NCBI GenBank assembly: GCA_007713455.1
Contig: VMRT01000010.1
Location: forward strand, 62,001 to 126,000
DNA from: Pseudomonas sp.
Lineage (GTDB): Bacteria > Pseudomonadota > Gammaproteobacteria > Pseudomonadales > Pseudomonadaceae
Length of the DNA: 64,000 bases
Direction: 5' to 3'
The notes below the pieces were generated by a model. The model did not search any database and was not told the DNA's origin. It was given only the letters and a program-made list of their open reading frames with translations. Made by a program: the position numbers and the translations under genes. Of this stretch, positions 45,188-55,406 are shown piece by piece. The stretch's first letter is position 1; the number at the start of each line of letters is the position of its first letter.

Positions 45188-45421
45188 TCACTGGTCTTTC
45201 TTGGTCGGTTCTTCGACCTTGCGCGCCTGCGCGTCAATGGTCTGGTTCTGCTTGTCTTCGACGCCGGGCTTTTCCTCGTCGGTGCCCATGGATTTGCGGA
45301 AGCCCTTGATCGCATCACCGAGGTCGGAGCCCAGGCCCTTGAGGCGCTTGGTGCCGAACAACATGATGACGATGAGCAGAATGATCAGGAGTTGCCAGAT
45401 GCTGATGCCGCCAAAACCCAT
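45188..45421 (-). CDS. tatA: Sec-independent translocase subunit TatA
   Basis: This 77-residue protein has a short N-terminal membrane helix ([18 protein letters not shown]) followed by the amphipathic helix [21 protein letters not shown] with the TatA Phe-Gly hinge, and a charged tail. TatA oligomers form the transport passage. It begins 20 bases after hisE, so the Tat genes are probably transcribed with the his and ubi genes. Confidence 0.95.
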   Translation of the reverse strand: MGFGGISIWQLLIILLIVIMLFGTKRLKGLGSDLGDAIKGFRKSMGTDEEKPGVEDKQNQTIDAQARKVEEPTKKDQ

Positions 45422-45441
45422 GGTGATATCTCCGATGTGAA

Positions 45442-45774
45442 TCAGGTTTGCGGACGCGCGGCTTTTTCCGCGTGTCCGGAGAGACCGAAGCGCCGGTCCA
45501 GTTCATCCAGTACGGCCTGGGGGTGCTGGCCGAGCGCGGCGAGCATGACCAGGCTGTGGAACCAGAGGTCAGCGGTTTCGTAGATCAGGTCGCTGGAGTC
45601 GCCACTGACGGCGGCGTCCTTGGCGGCGAGAATGGTTTCCACCGATTCCTCACCGACCTTCTCAAGAATCTTGTTCAGGCCCTTGTGGTACAGGCTGGCA
45701 ACGTAGGAGCTGTCCGGCGCCGCGCCTTTGCGGGCTTCCAGCACCTCGGCCAGACGGGTCAGGGTGTCACTCAT
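45442..45774 (-). CDS. hisE: Phosphoribosyl-ATP pyrophosphatase
   Basis: This 110-residue MazG-like enzyme hydrolyses phosphoribosyl-ATP to phosphoribosyl-AMP, the second step of histidine synthesis. The motif [16 protein letters not shown] and the later [17 protein letters not shown] carry the metal-binding acidic residues. I chose the ATG at 45774 (MSDTLTRL), which overlaps the hisI stop by 8 bases; a longer start 5 codons upstream is possible. Confidence 0.94.
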   Translation of the reverse strand: MSDTLTRLAEVLEARKGAAPDSSYVASLYHKGLNKILEKVGEESVETILAAKDAAVSGDSSDLIYETADLWFHSLVMLAALGQHPQAVLDELDRRFGLSGHAEKAARPQT

Positions 45775-46162
45775 GCTTGTGCTCCGCATAGATGGCGTGC
45801 GGGTCCTTGAGGACCGGCTCGACGACCTTCCAGGCGCCGTTTTCGAAAACGCGGTAGAAGCAGCTTTCCCGACCGGTGTGACAGGCGATGCCGCCGATCT
45901 GCTCGATCATCAGGATGATCACGTCGGCGTCACAGTCCAGGCGCAGCTCGTGCAGCTGCTGCACATGTCCGGACTCCTCGCCCTTGCGCCACAGCCGATT
46001 ACGCGAACGCGACCAGTAGATGGCGCGGTTTTCCTGCGCAGTCAACGCCAGGGCTTCGCGATTCATCCAGGCCATCATCAGCACGCGGCCGGTCTTGTGG
46101 TCCTGGGCGATCGCCGGCACCAGACCGTCGGCGTTCCAGTTGATTTCGTCCAGCCAGTTCAT
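45767..46162 (-). CDS. hisI: Phosphoribosyl-AMP cyclohydrolase
   Basis: This 131-residue zinc enzyme opens the purine ring of phosphoribosyl-AMP, the third step of histidine synthesis. It has [30 protein letters not shown] and the [11 protein letters not shown] segment, followed by [12 protein letters not shown] with the zinc cysteines. It is separate from hisE here, unlike the fused HisIE of enterobacteria. It follows ubiB by 49 bases. Confidence 0.95.
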   Translation of the reverse strand: MNWLDEINWNADGLVPAIAQDHKTGRVLMMAWMNREALALTAQENRAIYWSRSRNRLWRKGEESGHVQQLHELRLDCDADVIILMIEQIGGIACHTGRESCFYRVFENGAWKVVEPVLKDPHAIYAEHKHE

Positions 46163-46211
46163 CGGATTCTCCGCTCAATGGGCCAAGTGTGCCAGCCTGC
46201 ACCAGGGATGG

Positions 46212-47822
46212 CTATCGGCGCACCACGATGAAGATGCCGGCTACCAACATCACCCACGCCGGCCAGGCGGTTACGGCGGTCAGGCTGTCGGCGCTGGCCG
46301 CCAGGGTCGCGCCGCTGCCGAGCAGTACGGCGCCGATCAGACGCAGCGGCCAGCCGTGGTGACGCTCGCGCCAGGGCGGCGGTGGGTTGTTCGCGTGCGG
46401 GTGCGCCATGCGCTCGAGCAGCTCGCGGGTCATGTTGGCCAGGTGCGGCAGTTGTTCAATCTGCGCGTGCACGTTCTTGATCAGCTGCTTGGGGCTCATG
46501 CGCTCGCGCATCCAGCGCTCGAGGTACGGCTGGCCGGTGCTCCAGAGGTCGAGATCCGGGTACAGCTCACGGCCGAGACCTTCGATGTTGAGCAGGGTCT
46601 TCTGCAGCAATACCAGCTGTGGCTGCACTTCCATGTTGAAGCGACGCGCCACCTGGAACAGGCGCACCAGCAGCTGGCCGAAGGAGATGTCCTTCAGCGG
46701 CTTCTCGAAGATCGGCTCGCAGACGGTGCGGATCGCGGCCTCGAATTCGTTGACCTTGGTTTCCGCCGGCACCCAGCCCGAATCGATGTGCAGCTGCGCG
46801 ACCTTGCGGTAGTCGCGCTTGAAGAAGGCCATCAGGTTGCGCGCCAGATAATCCTGGTCCTCCGGCGTCAGGCTGCCGACGATGCCGAAGTCCACCGCGA
46901 TGTACTGCGGGCTCCAGGGCTGGTGGGTGCTGACGAAGATGTTGCCGGGGTGCATGTCGGCGTGGAAGAAGCTGTCGCGGAACACCTGGGTGAAGAAAAT
47001 CTCCACCCCGCGCTCGGCCAGCTGGCGCATGTCGGTGTTCTGTCGTGCCAGCCCAGCCATGTCGGTCACCGGTACGCCGTAGATGCGTTCCATCACCAGC
47101 ACCTGCGGGCGGCAGTAGTCCCAGTACACCTGCGGCACGTAAAGCAGCGCCGAGCCCTCGAAGTTGCGCTTGAGCTGGCTGGCGTTGGCCGCTTCGCGCA
47201 GCAGGTCGAGCTCGTCGTAGATGGTCTTGGCGTAGTCGTCGACCACTTCCACCAGGTGCAGGCGGCGCGCGTCGATGGAAATGCGTTCGGCGCTGTTGGC
47301 CAGCATGAACAGCCAGGCCAGATCCTGGCTGATGATCGGCCGGAGGTTCGGGCGCACCACCTTGACCACCACTTCCTCGCCGGAACGCAGCTTGGCCGCG
47401 TGCACCTGCGCCACCGACGCGGAGGCCAGCGGTTTGCTGTCGAAACGGGCGAAGATCTCCCCTACCGGAGCGCCCAGCTGGCGCTCGATGAGTGCCGTGG
47501 CGACGGCTGAATCGAAGGGCGGCACGCGGTCCTGCAGCATCGCCAGCTCTTCGGCGATATCCGGCGGCAGCAGGTCACGGCGGGTGGAGAGGATCTGCCC
47601 GAACTTGATGAAGATCGGCCCCAGGCCCTCCAGTGCCAGACGCAGGCGTGCGCCGCGCGACAGCTCGCTGTGGCGTCGCGGAATCCAGCGCCAGGGCAGC
47701 AGGTAGCTGGTGGCGCGCAACCACCAGGGCATCGGCAGGTCGAGGATGATGTCATCGAGGCGGTAGCGGATCACCACCAGCAGGATGCGAAACAGGCGGC
47801 GTGCGGCGGCGAACAGCTTCAT
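46212..47822 (-). CDS. ubiB: Ubiquinone biosynthesis atypical kinase UbiB
   Basis: This 536-residue ABC1/ADCK-type protein supports ubiquinone synthesis, probably as an ATPase acting on lipid intermediates. The KxGQ-type motif [16 protein letters not shown], the A-rich loop [10 protein letters not shown] and [11 protein letters not shown] followed by DFG are present. Two hydrophobic helices at the C-terminus (about 490-535) anchor it in the inner membrane. It overlaps ubiJ by 4 bases. Confidence 0.95.
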   Translation of the reverse strand: MKLFAAARRLFRILLVVIRYRLDDIILDLPMPWWLRATSYLLPWRWIPRRHSELSRGARLRLALEGLGPIFIKFGQILSTRRDLLPPDIAEELAMLQDRVPPFDSAVATALIERQLGAPVGEIFARFDSKPLASASVAQVHAAKLRSGEEVVVKVVRPNLRPIISQDLAWLFMLANSAERISIDARRLHLVEVVDDYAKTIYDELDLLREAANASQLKRNFEGSALLYVPQVYWDYCRPQVLVMERIYGVPVTDMAGLARQNTDMRQLAERGVEIFFTQVFRDSFFHADMHPGNIFVSTHQPWSPQYIAVDFGIVGSLTPEDQDYLARNLMAFFKRDYRKVAQLHIDSGWVPAETKVNEFEAAIRTVCEPIFEKPLKDISFGQLLVRLFQVARRFNMEVQPQLVLLQKTLLNIEGLGRELYPDLDLWSTGQPYLERWMRERMSPKQLIKNVHAQIEQLPHLANMTRELLERMAHPHANNPPPPWRERHHGWPLRLIGAVLLGSGATLAASADSLTAVTAWPAWVMLVAGIFIVVRR

Positions 47823-48442
47823 TCGGGGTGATCTGGATTCAGGTTGAGGGCGAGGCGCTCGATGCGGGCTTCGAGTCGGTCGAGGGCAAGTTTCATGTCA
47901 TCCAGCTCGTCGAAGCGTGCCTGGGCTTCGGCCTGGCCGACCAGCATCCGCGATTCCTCGCTGAGGTAGTCGGCAAGGTCCTGACGCAGCGAGTCGGCGC
48001 TGTCGCGTACCCAGTCCACTGGGCTGCGCAGGCTGGAGCCGAGCAGTTGTGCGCCGACCGGTCCGAGCCAGCGGGAAATTTCGTATTCCCAGTCCAGCTC
48101 CAGATCCTGCAGCACCTCAGCGAGGTTCATCAGCAGCCCACTGTCGCCGTCGATCTCGACCTCGGGGCCATGCAGCACGGCGGTCTTGTTGCGACTGACG
48201 GCCAGGCGCAGCAGGCTGCTCGCGGGCGCGCGCAGGCGGCAGTCGGCATCCGCGCCCCAGTTGCTGGCCAGGCGCAGGCCTTCGTCGTCGGCAAGGATGA
48301 ACAGCCGCCAGGCCGGCGCCGTGCAGTCGATCTCGATGATCCGGCCGCTCAGGCGTGCCAGTCGCGGCAATGCCGTGGGGTCCAGGCGCAGGACGCGATT
48401 GATGCCACGCTCGGCACCGGCCAGCAGGGCAGCGCGCAACAT
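47819..48442 (-). CDS. ubiJ: Ubiquinone biosynthesis accessory factor UbiJ
   Basis: This 207-residue protein has an N-terminal SCP2-like lipid-binding domain (about residues 15-110) and a C-terminal coiled coil (about 165-200). UbiJ helps assemble the soluble Ubi complex and binds ubiquinone intermediates. It lies between ubiE and ubiB with 1-base and 4-base overlaps, the conserved ubiE-ubiJ-ubiB order. Confidence 0.92.
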   Translation of the reverse strand: MLRAALLAGAERGINRVLRLDPTALPRLARLSGRIIEIDCTAPAWRLFILADDEGLRLASNWGADADCRLRAPASSLLRLAVSRNKTAVLHGPEVEIDGDSGLLMNLAEVLQDLELDWEYEISRWLGPVGAQLLGSSLRSPVDWVRDSADSLRQDLADYLSEESRMLVGQAEAQARFDELDDMKLALDRLEARIERLALNLNPDHPE

Positions 48443-49212
48443 CAGGGTTTGATGCCGCGGTGCAGGGCGACGATGCCGCCGGTCATGTTGTGATAGCTGA
48501 CGCGCTCGAAACCGGCGGTCTCCATCATGCCTTTGAGCGTTTCCTGATCCGGGTGCATGCGGATCGACTCGGCCAGGTAGCGATAGCTCTCGGCGTCGTT
48601 GGTGATCAGCTTGCCCATCATCGGCAGCAGGCTGAACGAGTAGGCGTCGTAGGCCTTGGAAAACAGCTGGTTGGTCGGCTTGGAGAATTCCAGTACCAGC
48701 AGGCGGCCGCCCGGCTTGAGCACGCGCAGCATCGACGCGATTGCGTCTTCCTTGTGCGTCACGTTGCGCAGGCCGAAGGCGATGGTGACCACGTCGAAGT
48801 GATTGTCCGGGAAGGGCAGCTTCTCGGCATCGGCCTGAACGAACCTGACGTTGCCGGCCACGCCCTTGTCCAGCAGCTTGTCGCGGCCGACCTTGAGCAT
48901 CGAAGCATTGATGTCAGCCAGCACCACCTCGCCGGTGGGGCCGACGATGCGCGAGAACTGGCGGGTCAGGTCACCGGTGCCGCCGGCGATGTCCAGGATG
49001 CGATTGCCGTGGCGGGCGCCGGACAGCTCGATGGTGAAGCGCTTCCACAGGCGATGCACGCCACCGGACATCAGGTCGTTCATCAGGTCGTACTTGGCGG
49101 CCACGGAGTGGAACACCTCGGCCACCTTCTGCGCCTTCTGGCTTTCCGGCACGTTCTTGTAGCCGAAATGGGTGGTCGGTTCTGCGTCATGCGCTTTGCG
49201 AGGGTCGGTCAT
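48442..49212 (-). CDS. ubiE: Ubiquinone/menaquinone C-methyltransferase UbiE
   Basis: This 256-residue class I SAM-dependent methyltransferase carries out a C-methylation in ubiquinone synthesis. It has the glycine-rich SAM motif [10 protein letters not shown], the family signatures [17 protein letters not shown] and [13 protein letters not shown], and a C-terminal [14 protein letters not shown]. It is the first gene of the ubiE-ubiJ-ubiB-his-tat run. The 235 bases upstream hold the divergent promoters for it and the PHA-system gene. Confidence 0.96.
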   Translation of the reverse strand: MTDPRKAHDAEPTTHFGYKNVPESQKAQKVAEVFHSVAAKYDLMNDLMSGGVHRLWKRFTIELSGARHGNRILDIAGGTGDLTRQFSRIVGPTGEVVLADINASMLKVGRDKLLDKGVAGNVRFVQADAEKLPFPDNHFDVVTIAFGLRNVTHKEDAIASMLRVLKPGGRLLVLEFSKPTNQLFSKAYDAYSFSLLPMMGKLITNDAESYRYLAESIRMHPDQETLKGMMETAGFERVSYHNMTGGIVALHRGIKP

Positions 49213-49447
49213 GTCACTTTCGCCGGAAAGAATGTGCCCGGCATTCTAAACCTAAATAGGCGGCTGATAAGCGTCGAGCTGGCGGTCGCGGGCAAAAGGG
49301 CTAGCGGCGACATGTCGCAGGATGGCGCTGGCGGTGACAGGCCTGGGGGACAGAGGGTTCACTGGCATGAGCAGGCGGGGCGGCCAGGCGATCGACGGCG
49401 CCGCTTTGCTATAGTGCGCGCCTTTTCGGGCGCAGCCAGGAGTCCTC

Positions 49448-49723
49448 ATGGCCCAGATCATCGTCGAACGTACCCACAATCTTGGCCGCGAGGCCGCACG
49501 CGAGAAGGCCGACGAACTGGCTGCACGCCTGGCTCGCGAGTTCGGTGTGAGCTGTCAGTGGCAGGGCGATGTGCTGGCAGTCAAGCGCAGCGGCGCGGAT
49601 GGGCGTATCGAAGTCTACGAGGACAGCGTGAAGGTCCTGCTCAACCTCGGCCTGCTGCTCTCGGCCATGGGCAGCAGCATTCAGGGTCAGATCGAGCGGG
49701 CGCTGGACAAGGCGCTGGCCTAA
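49448..49723 (+). CDS. Polyhydroxyalkanoic acid system family protein
   Basis: This 91-residue protein belongs to the family found beside pseudomonad PHA genes (AQIIVERTHNLGREAAREKAD at the start, DSVKVLLNLGLLLSAMGSSIQGQIERALDKAL at the end). A direct role in granule formation is not established. In P. aeruginosa and P. putida the phaC1-Z-C2-D-F-I cluster lies beside this gene; here the next gene is DUF971, so the PHA cluster is absent at this place. AGGAGT precedes the ATG. Confidence 0.85.
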   Translation: MAQIIVERTHNLGREAAREKADELAARLAREFGVSCQWQGDVLAVKRSGADGRIEVYEDSVKVLLNLGLLLSAMGSSIQGQIERALDKALA

Positions 49724-49764
49724 GCTGGCGGTCAGCCTGGCGGGCGCCTCGATAAGGTGCCGGG

Positions 49765-49867
49765 CGTAGGGTGGATGTCGCTATTTACATCCACCGCGAC
49801 TCCAATCGGTGGGCCGCCACCCGGTGGATCGTCACCCGGTGGATCGGTGAAGCGTGATCCACCCTAC
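49765..49867. repeat. REP-like GTAGGGTGGAT inverted repeat with short direct repeats
   Basis: GTAGGGTGGAT (starting 49767) and ATCCACCCTAC (ending about 49866) face each other across about 80 bases that also contain repeated CACCCGGTGGATCG units. It fills the gap between the PHA-system gene and DUF971. The element type is common in this group; no gene fits here. Confidence 0.7.
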
Positions 49868-49877
49868 GGGTTCGCCC

Positions 49878-50252
49878 TCACAACATCAGCTTGACGACCG
49901 ATTCATTTGGGTCGCGCGACTTGCCGGCGGCCGCCAGTGCCGCGAGATAGTCCTCCCACAACGTCTGCTGATTCAGCGCCAGGCGCTCCAGGTAATCCCA
50001 GGTGAACAGGCCGCTGTCATGGCCGTCGCTGAAGGTCAGCTTCAGCGCGTACTGGCCGGCCGGTTCGATCTGCTCGAGGCCTACGTTCAGCTTGCCGGTC
50101 TGCAGCACCGGATTACCGTGGCCCTGCACCTCGGCCGAGGGTGAATGCACGCGCAGGAATTCGGCGGACAGCACATGGCGCTCGTCGCTGCCATATTCCA
50201 GCTCCAGGGTTTTCGACGCCTTGTGCAGCTTGATTGCGGTGGGGATGCGCAT
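49878..50252 (-). CDS. DUF971 / gamma-butyrobetaine hydroxylase-like N-terminal domain protein
   Basis: This 124-residue protein is a small beta-rich domain (IPTAIKLHKASKTLELEYGSDERHVLSAEFLRVHSPSAEV in abridged form, then LKLTFSDGHDSGLFTWDYLERL) related to the N-terminal zinc-binding domain of gamma-butyrobetaine hydroxylases, but without the oxygenase part. The role is unknown. It follows hslU by 48 bases on the same strand, a conserved pseudomonad order. Confidence 0.88.
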   Translation of the reverse strand: MRIPTAIKLHKASKTLELEYGSDERHVLSAEFLRVHSPSAEVQGHGNPVLQTGKLNVGLEQIEPAGQYALKLTFSDGHDSGLFTWDYLERLALNQQTLWEDYLAALAAAGKSRDPNESVVKLML

Positions 50253-50267
50253 GCAACGCTCCGGAAG

Positions 50268-50297
50268 AACCGGCCGTGGCGATTGCCACGGCCGCGA
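50268..50297. terminator. Hairpin after hslU
   Basis: CGGCCGTGGC (50271-50280) and GCCACGGCCG (50285-50294) form a perfect 10-bp stem with a GATT loop between hslU and DUF971. On the minus strand a modest T-containing stretch follows, so it is probably an attenuating terminator. Confidence 0.6.
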
Positions 50298-50300
50298 CGG

Positions 50301-51644
50301 TTAGAGGATGTAGCGCGACAGGTCTTCGTCCTGCGCCAGCTCGCCGAGATGCTCGTTGACGTAGGCAGCGTCGATGCGGATCGCCTCGCCGTCCTGCTTG
50401 GCGGCGATATCGGCAGCGCTGAAGGAAACCTCCTCCAGCAGACGCTCGAGCAGCGTGTGCAGGCGACGCGCACCGATGTTCTCGGTCTTTTCGTTGACCT
50501 GCCAGGCGATCTCGGCGATGCGCTTGATGCCATCTTCGAGGAATTCGACGTGCAGGCCTTCGGTCTTCAGCAGCTCGCGGTACTGCTCGGTGAGCGCCGC
50601 GTGCGGCTCGGTGAGGATGCGCTCGAAGTCTTCCGGTGACAGCGCCTTGAGCTCGACTCGGATCGGCAGGCGACCCTGCAGTTCCGGCACCAGGTCGCTG
50701 GGCTTGGACAGGTGGAAGGCGCCGGAGGCGATGAAGAGGATATGGTCGGTCTTGACCATGCCGAGTTTTGTGTTGACCGTGCAGCCTTCGATCAGCGGCA
50801 GCAGGTCGCGCTGCACGCCCTCGCGGGAGACATCGGCGCCGCTGGTGTTGCCGCGCTTGGCGACCTTGTCGATCTCGTCGATGAAGACGATGCCGTGCTG
50901 CTCGACCGCTTCCAGGGCGCGGGCCTTGAGGTCTTCTTCGTTGACCAGGCGCGCGGCTTCTTCGTCGCGGATCAGCTTGAAGGCTTCCTTGATCTTCAGC
51001 TTGCGGCTCTTCTTCTTGCCCTTGCCCATGTTGGCGAAGAGGTTCTGCAGCTGGTTGGTCATCTCCTCCATGCCGGGCGGTGCCATGATTTCCACGCCGG
51101 CCGGGCTTTCGGCGACCTCGATGTCGATTTCCTTGTCATCCAGCTGGCCTTCGCGCAGGCGCTTGCGGAACAGCTGGCGGGTGTTGGAATCGCTCGGCTG
51201 CATTGGCTCCTCGGAGAAGCCCACCGGACGTGCCGGCGGCAGCAGGGCGTCGAGAATGCGTTCCTCGGCGGCGTCCTCGGCGCGGTGGCGCATCTTGTGC
51301 ACCTCCTGTTCGCGCAGCATTTTCAAGGCTGCATCGGCCAGGTCGCGGATGATCGACTCGACGTCGCGGCCGACATAGCCGACCTCGGTGAACTTGGTCG
51401 CCTCGACCTTGAGGAAGGGCGCATTGGCCAGCTTGGCCAGGCGTCGGGCGATCTCGGTCTTGCCGACACCGGTCGGGCCGATCATCAGGATGTTCTTCGG
51501 GGTGACTTCCTGGCGCAGCTCGGCGGGCAGCTGCATGCGCCGCCAGCGGTTGCGCAGGGCGATGGCCACGGCGCGCTTGGCGTCGTCCTGGCCGATGATA
51601 TGGCGGTTGAGTTCGTGGACGATCTCGCGGGGCGTCATGGACAT
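50301..51644 (-). CDS. hslU: ATP-dependent protease ATPase subunit HslU
   Basis: This 447-residue AAA+ unfoldase feeds proteins into the HslV peptidase. It has Walker [17 protein letters not shown] near residue 57, [10 protein letters not shown] (pore motif GYVG), Walker B IVFIDEID, and sensor-2 near the C-terminus. I chose the ATG at 51644 (MSMTPREIV), which has a CGGAG ribosome binding site at proper spacing. It lies about 107 bases downstream of hslV. The complex is usually heat-inducible. Confidence 0.97.
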   Translation of the reverse strand: MSMTPREIVHELNRHIIGQDDAKRAVAIALRNRWRRMQLPAELRQEVTPKNILMIGPTGVGKTEIARRLAKLANAPFLKVEATKFTEVGYVGRDVESIIRDLADAALKMLREQEVHKMRHRAEDAAEERILDALLPPARPVGFSEEPMQPSDSNTRQLFRKRLREGQLDDKEIDIEVAESPAGVEIMAPPGMEEMTNQLQNLFANMGKGKKKSRKLKIKEAFKLIRDEEAARLVNEEDLKARALEAVEQHGIVFIDEIDKVAKRGNTSGADVSREGVQRDLLPLIEGCTVNTKLGMVKTDHILFIASGAFHLSKPSDLVPELQGRLPIRVELKALSPEDFERILTEPHAALTEQYRELLKTEGLHVEFLEDGIKRIAEIAWQVNEKTENIGARRLHTLLERLLEEVSFSAADIAAKQDGEAIRIDAAYVNEHLGELAQDEDLSRYIL

Positions 51645-51751
51645 TTTTTCAATACTCCGGGAGCTGGGCAGGGAACGAGCAGGCAGCTTGAAAAACCTAG
51701 GCGAGGCGGGCAACGCAGTATTGCCAACGCAGCCAGCTTCTCATCGGCCTG

Positions 51752-52288
51752 TCAGATCGCGCTGTCCAGCTCCTCTATGGTCAGATTCTGATTGGTGAAC
51801 ACGCAGATGCTGCCGGCAATGTTCAGAGCCGTTTCGGCGATCTCCTGGGCCGACATGTCGGCGCCGGCCTTGAGCAGCAGAGCCTTGGCCGCGGCCTGGG
51901 CGAAACCGCCGCCCGAACCCATGGCGATCAGGTCGTCTTCCGGCTGCACCACGTCGCCGTTGCCGGTGATGATCAGCGAGGCGTCCTTGTTGGCCACCGC
52001 CAGCATGGCCTCCAGGCGGCTCAGCGAACGGTCGGTACGCCAGTCCTTGGCCAGCTCGACGGCGGCGCGGACCAGATGACCCTGATGTTTCTCCAGCTGC
52101 CCTTCGAAGCGTTCGAAGAGGGTGAAGGCGTCGGCGGTGGCGCCGGCGAAGCCCGCCAGAACCTGGCCGTGATAGAGGCGGCGGACCTTCTTGGCGTTGC
52201 CTTTCATGACGGTGTTGCCCAGGGAAACCTGGCCGTCGCCGCCCATGACGACTTTGCCGTTGCGGCGCACTGAAACGATGGTGGTCAA
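51752..52288 (-). CDS. hslV: ATP-dependent protease peptidase subunit HslV
   Basis: This 178-residue threonine peptidase is proteasome-like. After removal of the initiator residue the chain starts [10 protein letters not shown] with the catalytic threonine. The later [14 protein letters not shown] and [15 protein letters not shown] are family motifs. The start codon is TTG (52288), fixed by the requirement for Thr at position 1 and supported by GTGGAG at good spacing. It is the first gene of the hslVU pair. Confidence 0.97.
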   Translation of the reverse strand: MTTIVSVRRNGKVVMGGDGQVSLGNTVMKGNAKKVRRLYHGQVLAGFAGATADAFTLFERFEGQLEKHQGHLVRAAVELAKDWRTDRSLSRLEAMLAVANKDASLIITGNGDVVQPEDDLIAMGSGGGFAQAAAKALLLKAGADMSAQEIAETALNIAGSICVFTNQNLTIEELDSAI

Positions 52289-52408
52289 AGGAAAATCTCC
52301 ACACTGCGGGGCGATGAATGCCCGAATGCGGTTGATATGGGGGACTGCTGCCGGCTTTTCAACGGCTGTCGGCGAGGTTCATCGACAGCCGTGGTTCTGC
52401 ACGAGGCG

Positions 52409-54781
52409 CTAGGCAGGCCCGGGTTGTTCGCTGCGCTGCGGGCGACTGGGCTGGCGCGGCACGTCGCCGGCAACCGACGCGGCGATCAGCTTGCGCAGGC
52501 GCACCGGAATCGACTTGGCCGCCGGCACCTTGCTGCGTTCGGCATGGTGCCAGACCGGCAGCAGGGCATTGCATTCCGGGTAGTAACCGGCGCAGCAGCC
52601 TTCGGGGATATCGTACGGCGTGACCCGCAACGGGCTGACCGCGCGGTGCACGCCATCGTCGACCACGGTGATCGCCTCGATGCGGTCGCCTTCGGCCAGG
52701 CCGAGGCGGACGATGTCGTTGCGGTTCATCAGGATCACCGCGCGGGTGCCATGGATGCCGCGGAACCGGTCGTCGTAGCCGTAGACGGTGGTGTTGAACT
52801 GGTCGTTGCTGCGCAGCGTCATCATCTGCAACACGTCGTGCTGCTCGTGGCCGTCTTCTTCGGTGTCGGGGTCGGCAACCAGCGATGGCGGGTTGATGAA
52901 ATTGGCTTTGCCAGACTCGGTATCCCAGCGTCGTTCGCTGGCGCCAAGCGGGCGATGGAAGCCGCCGGGCTCCATCATGCGCACGTTGAAGTCGTGGAAG
53001 ATCTCCGGGTAGCTCTCGGCAATGGCGTCGCGTATCAGGCTGTAGTCCGCGACCCAGGCGTCCCAGTCCAGCATCGGGTTGGGTGCCAGTGTGGCCCTGG
53101 CCAGCCGCGCGATGATTGCCGGCTCCGATAGCAACAGTTCGCCGGCCGGCTCGGCGGCGCCGCGCCAAGCGCGGATGCAGCCGGTGCTGTCCTCGGTGGT
53201 GTGACGCTGCTCGCCGGTGGCCTGACGGTCGATCTCGGTGCGCCCCAGGCAGGGTAGGATGTAGGACACCTCGCCGGTGATCAGGTGGTTGCGATTGAGC
53301 TTGGTCGACACCTGCACCGACAGCCGCAGCCTGCGCCAGGCCGGCTCCATCTGCAGGGTGTCGGGAATGGCGCGGACGAAGTTGCCACCCAGGCCGATGA
53401 AGCCACGGACGCTGCCATCGAGAATGCCCTCGCAAGCCTCCACGGTGTTCACGCCGTCATCGCTTGGCGGCTCGAAGCCGAACTGCCGGCGCAGATTGTC
53501 CGCCGGCACCTTTGCCGCCTTTTCGGTGATGCCGACGGTGCGCTGGCCCTGCACGTTGGAATGACCGCGCACCGGCAGGATGCCTGCGCCTTCCTTGCCG
53601 ATGTTGCCGCGCAACAGCAGCAGGTTGACCAGCATCTGGATGGTCTGCACGCCGTAGCGGTGCTGGGTCAGGCCCATGCCATAAGGCGCGATCACCCGTT
53701 CGCAGCGCGCATAGACGGTCGCTGCCGCTTCCAGCGCGGCGCGGCTGAGCCCCGAACGGCGTTCCAGCTGCGCCCAACTGTAGCTGCGGATGCGCTGTTC
53801 GAAATCCTCGAAGCCATGGGTGTGCTGCTCGATGAAGTTCACGTCGAGTACGCGCTTGCGACCCTCGGCGACGGCCTGGTCGTCCATTTCGAACAGCGCC
53901 TTGCACATGCCGGCGATGGCGGCCATGTCGCCGCCGATGGCGAGCTGGTGATACTGGGTGCTGATCACCGTGCTGTCCGGTGTGAGCATTTCGCGCGGTG
54001 ACTGTGGATTGACGAAGCGCTCCAGCCCACGCTCGCGCAGCGGGTTGAAGGTGACAATCTGCGCGCCGCGTTCACGGGCTTCCTGTAGCTGATGCAGCAT
54101 CCGCGGGCTGGAGGTGCCGGTGTTGTGGCCGAAGAAGAACAGCCCGTCGGTGTGCTCGAAATCGTTCAGGGTGACGGTCGCCACCGGCACGCCGATGCTC
54201 TCCGGTAGCGCCACCGAGGTGCTCTCGTGGCACATGTTGGAGCTGTCCGGCAGGTTGTTGGTGCCGTACATCCGCGCCAGCAGGCCATACATGTAGGCCG
54301 TTTCCAGCGCCGCGCGGCCGGACATGTAGAACACCACCTGGTCGGGATCGGCCATGGCCTTGAGCTCGGCACCGATCTCGGCGAAGGCTTCATCCCAGCT
54401 CACCGGCTGATAGTGATCGCTGGCGGCGTCGTAGCGCAGCGGATGGGTCAGCCGGCCCTGCTGCTCGAGATCGTAGTCGCTCCAGTTGAGCAGCTCGCTA
54501 ACGCTGTGCCTGGCAAAGAATTCCGGGCCGCAGCGCAGCGACGTGGTTTCCCATGCAGTCGCCTTGGCGCCGTTCTCGCAGAACGACAGTGGTCGTGACG
54601 GATGCGGCTTGGCCCAGGCGCAACTGACACAGGCGAAACCGTCGATAGGTTTGTTCTGCTTGAGCAGCAGGCCGATACCGGCCGGCGATACGCGCTCACG
54701 CAGCAGGATATTGGCGACGGAGTAGGCTGATCCCCAGCCGCCCGCGGGCGCGTGGTAGGGCCTGAACTTGGTCTGGGACAC
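52409..54781 (-). CDS. FdhF/YdeP-family molybdopterin oxidoreductase
   Basis: This 790-residue molybdenum bis-MGD enzyme is related to formate dehydrogenase H and to E. coli YdeP, which is linked to acid resistance. The N-terminal GFACVSCAW and the following FCENGAKATAWE supply cysteines for an FeS cluster. SGRAALETAYMYGLLAR, LRGNIGKEGAGILPVRGHSNVQG and the C-terminal MLMNRNDI/NALLP segments mark cofactor contacts. There is no Tat signal, so it is probably cytosolic. The natural substrate is unknown. FdhD, encoded at 28 kb, would be needed if it carries a sulfurated cofactor. A short Pro/Arg-rich tail ends the protein. Confidence 0.88.
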   Translation of the reverse strand: MSQTKFRPYHAPAGGWGSAYSVANILLRERVSPAGIGLLLKQNKPIDGFACVSCAWAKPHPSRPLSFCENGAKATAWETTSLRCGPEFFARHSVSELLNWSDYDLEQQGRLTHPLRYDAASDHYQPVSWDEAFAEIGAELKAMADPDQVVFYMSGRAALETAYMYGLLARMYGTNNLPDSSNMCHESTSVALPESIGVPVATVTLNDFEHTDGLFFFGHNTGTSSPRMLHQLQEARERGAQIVTFNPLRERGLERFVNPQSPREMLTPDSTVISTQYHQLAIGGDMAAIAGMCKALFEMDDQAVAEGRKRVLDVNFIEQHTHGFEDFEQRIRSYSWAQLERRSGLSRAALEAAATVYARCERVIAPYGMGLTQHRYGVQTIQMLVNLLLLRGNIGKEGAGILPVRGHSNVQGQRTVGITEKAAKVPADNLRRQFGFEPPSDDGVNTVEACEGILDGSVRGFIGLGGNFVRAIPDTLQMEPAWRRLRLSVQVSTKLNRNHLITGEVSYILPCLGRTEIDRQATGEQRHTTEDSTGCIRAWRGAAEPAGELLLSEPAIIARLARATLAPNPMLDWDAWVADYSLIRDAIAESYPEIFHDFNVRMMEPGGFHRPLGASERRWDTESGKANFINPPSLVADPDTEEDGHEQHDVLQMMTLRSNDQFNTTVYGYDDRFRGIHGTRAVILMNRNDIVRLGLAEGDRIEAITVVDDGVHRAVSPLRVTPYDIPEGCCAGYYPECNALLPVWHHAERSKVPAAKSIPVRLRKLIAASVAGDVPRQPSRPQRSEQPGPA

Positions 54782-54871
54782 GTCGTTTCTCCTGCTGCCA
54801 AGGGAGCTTGTCTGTTTACGACGGGGACCACGGCGGATCGTTCAGGACCCTTTGTCACAAGGTTGTACCGC

Positions 54872-55354
54872 TCACTCCATGGCGAAGCCGTGCTGGCGCC
54901 AGGCCTCGTATACCGTGACGGCCACGGTGTTCGACAGGTTCAGGCTGCGGCTGTCGGGGCGCATCGGCAGGCGCAGGCGTTGCTCGTTGGGCAGTGCGTC
55001 GCGGATCTCCGGCGGCAGGCCGCGGCTCTCCGGGCCGAACAGCAAGGCGTCGCCGCGTCGGTAGTGCACCTCGTGAAACGGCTGCGAGCCCTTGGTGGTG
55101 AATGCGAACAGCCGCGGGCCGTCTGCGTTTGCGGCGTCGATGCCGATCCGCGCGAGGCAGCTCGGTAGGTCGGCGTGGCGCTCCAGCGTGGCGTACTCGT
55201 GGTAGTCGAGGCCGGCGCGGCGCAGGCGCTTGTCGTCCAGCTCGTAACCCAGCGGCTCGATCAGGTGCAGGTGACAGCCGGTATTGGCGCAGAGCCTGAT
55301 AATGTTGCCGGTATTGGGCGGAATTTCCGGTTGGAACAGGATCACGTGAAACAT
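54872..55354 (-). CDS. trmL: tRNA (cytidine(34)-2'-O)-methyltransferase TrmL
   Basis: This 160-residue SPOUT methyltransferase modifies the wobble base of leucine tRNAs. It has [19 protein letters not shown] near the start and the knot motifs [11 protein letters not shown] and [18 protein letters not shown] near the C-terminus. The ATG at 55354 fits the family start [17 protein letters not shown]. It diverges from the membrane-anchored hypothetical gene. Confidence 0.94.
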   Translation of the reverse strand: MFHVILFQPEIPPNTGNIIRLCANTGCHLHLIEPLGYELDDKRLRRAGLDYHEYATLERHADLPSCLARIGIDAANADGPRLFAFTTKGSQPFHEVHYRRGDALLFGPESRGLPPEIRDALPNEQRLRLPMRPDSRSLNLSNTVAVTVYEAWRQHGFAME

Positions 55355-55406
55355 GCGCAGCACCGAGGTTGAAGACCGGCGGCATTCTACCGGGGCGCAG
55401 GACCCG

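Noticed and set aside
49252..49479. 75-residue minus-strand ORF between ubiE and the PHA-system gene
   Set aside because: No ribosome binding site, no hydrophobic or family pattern, and it overlaps the PHA-system gene start and the shared promoter region.
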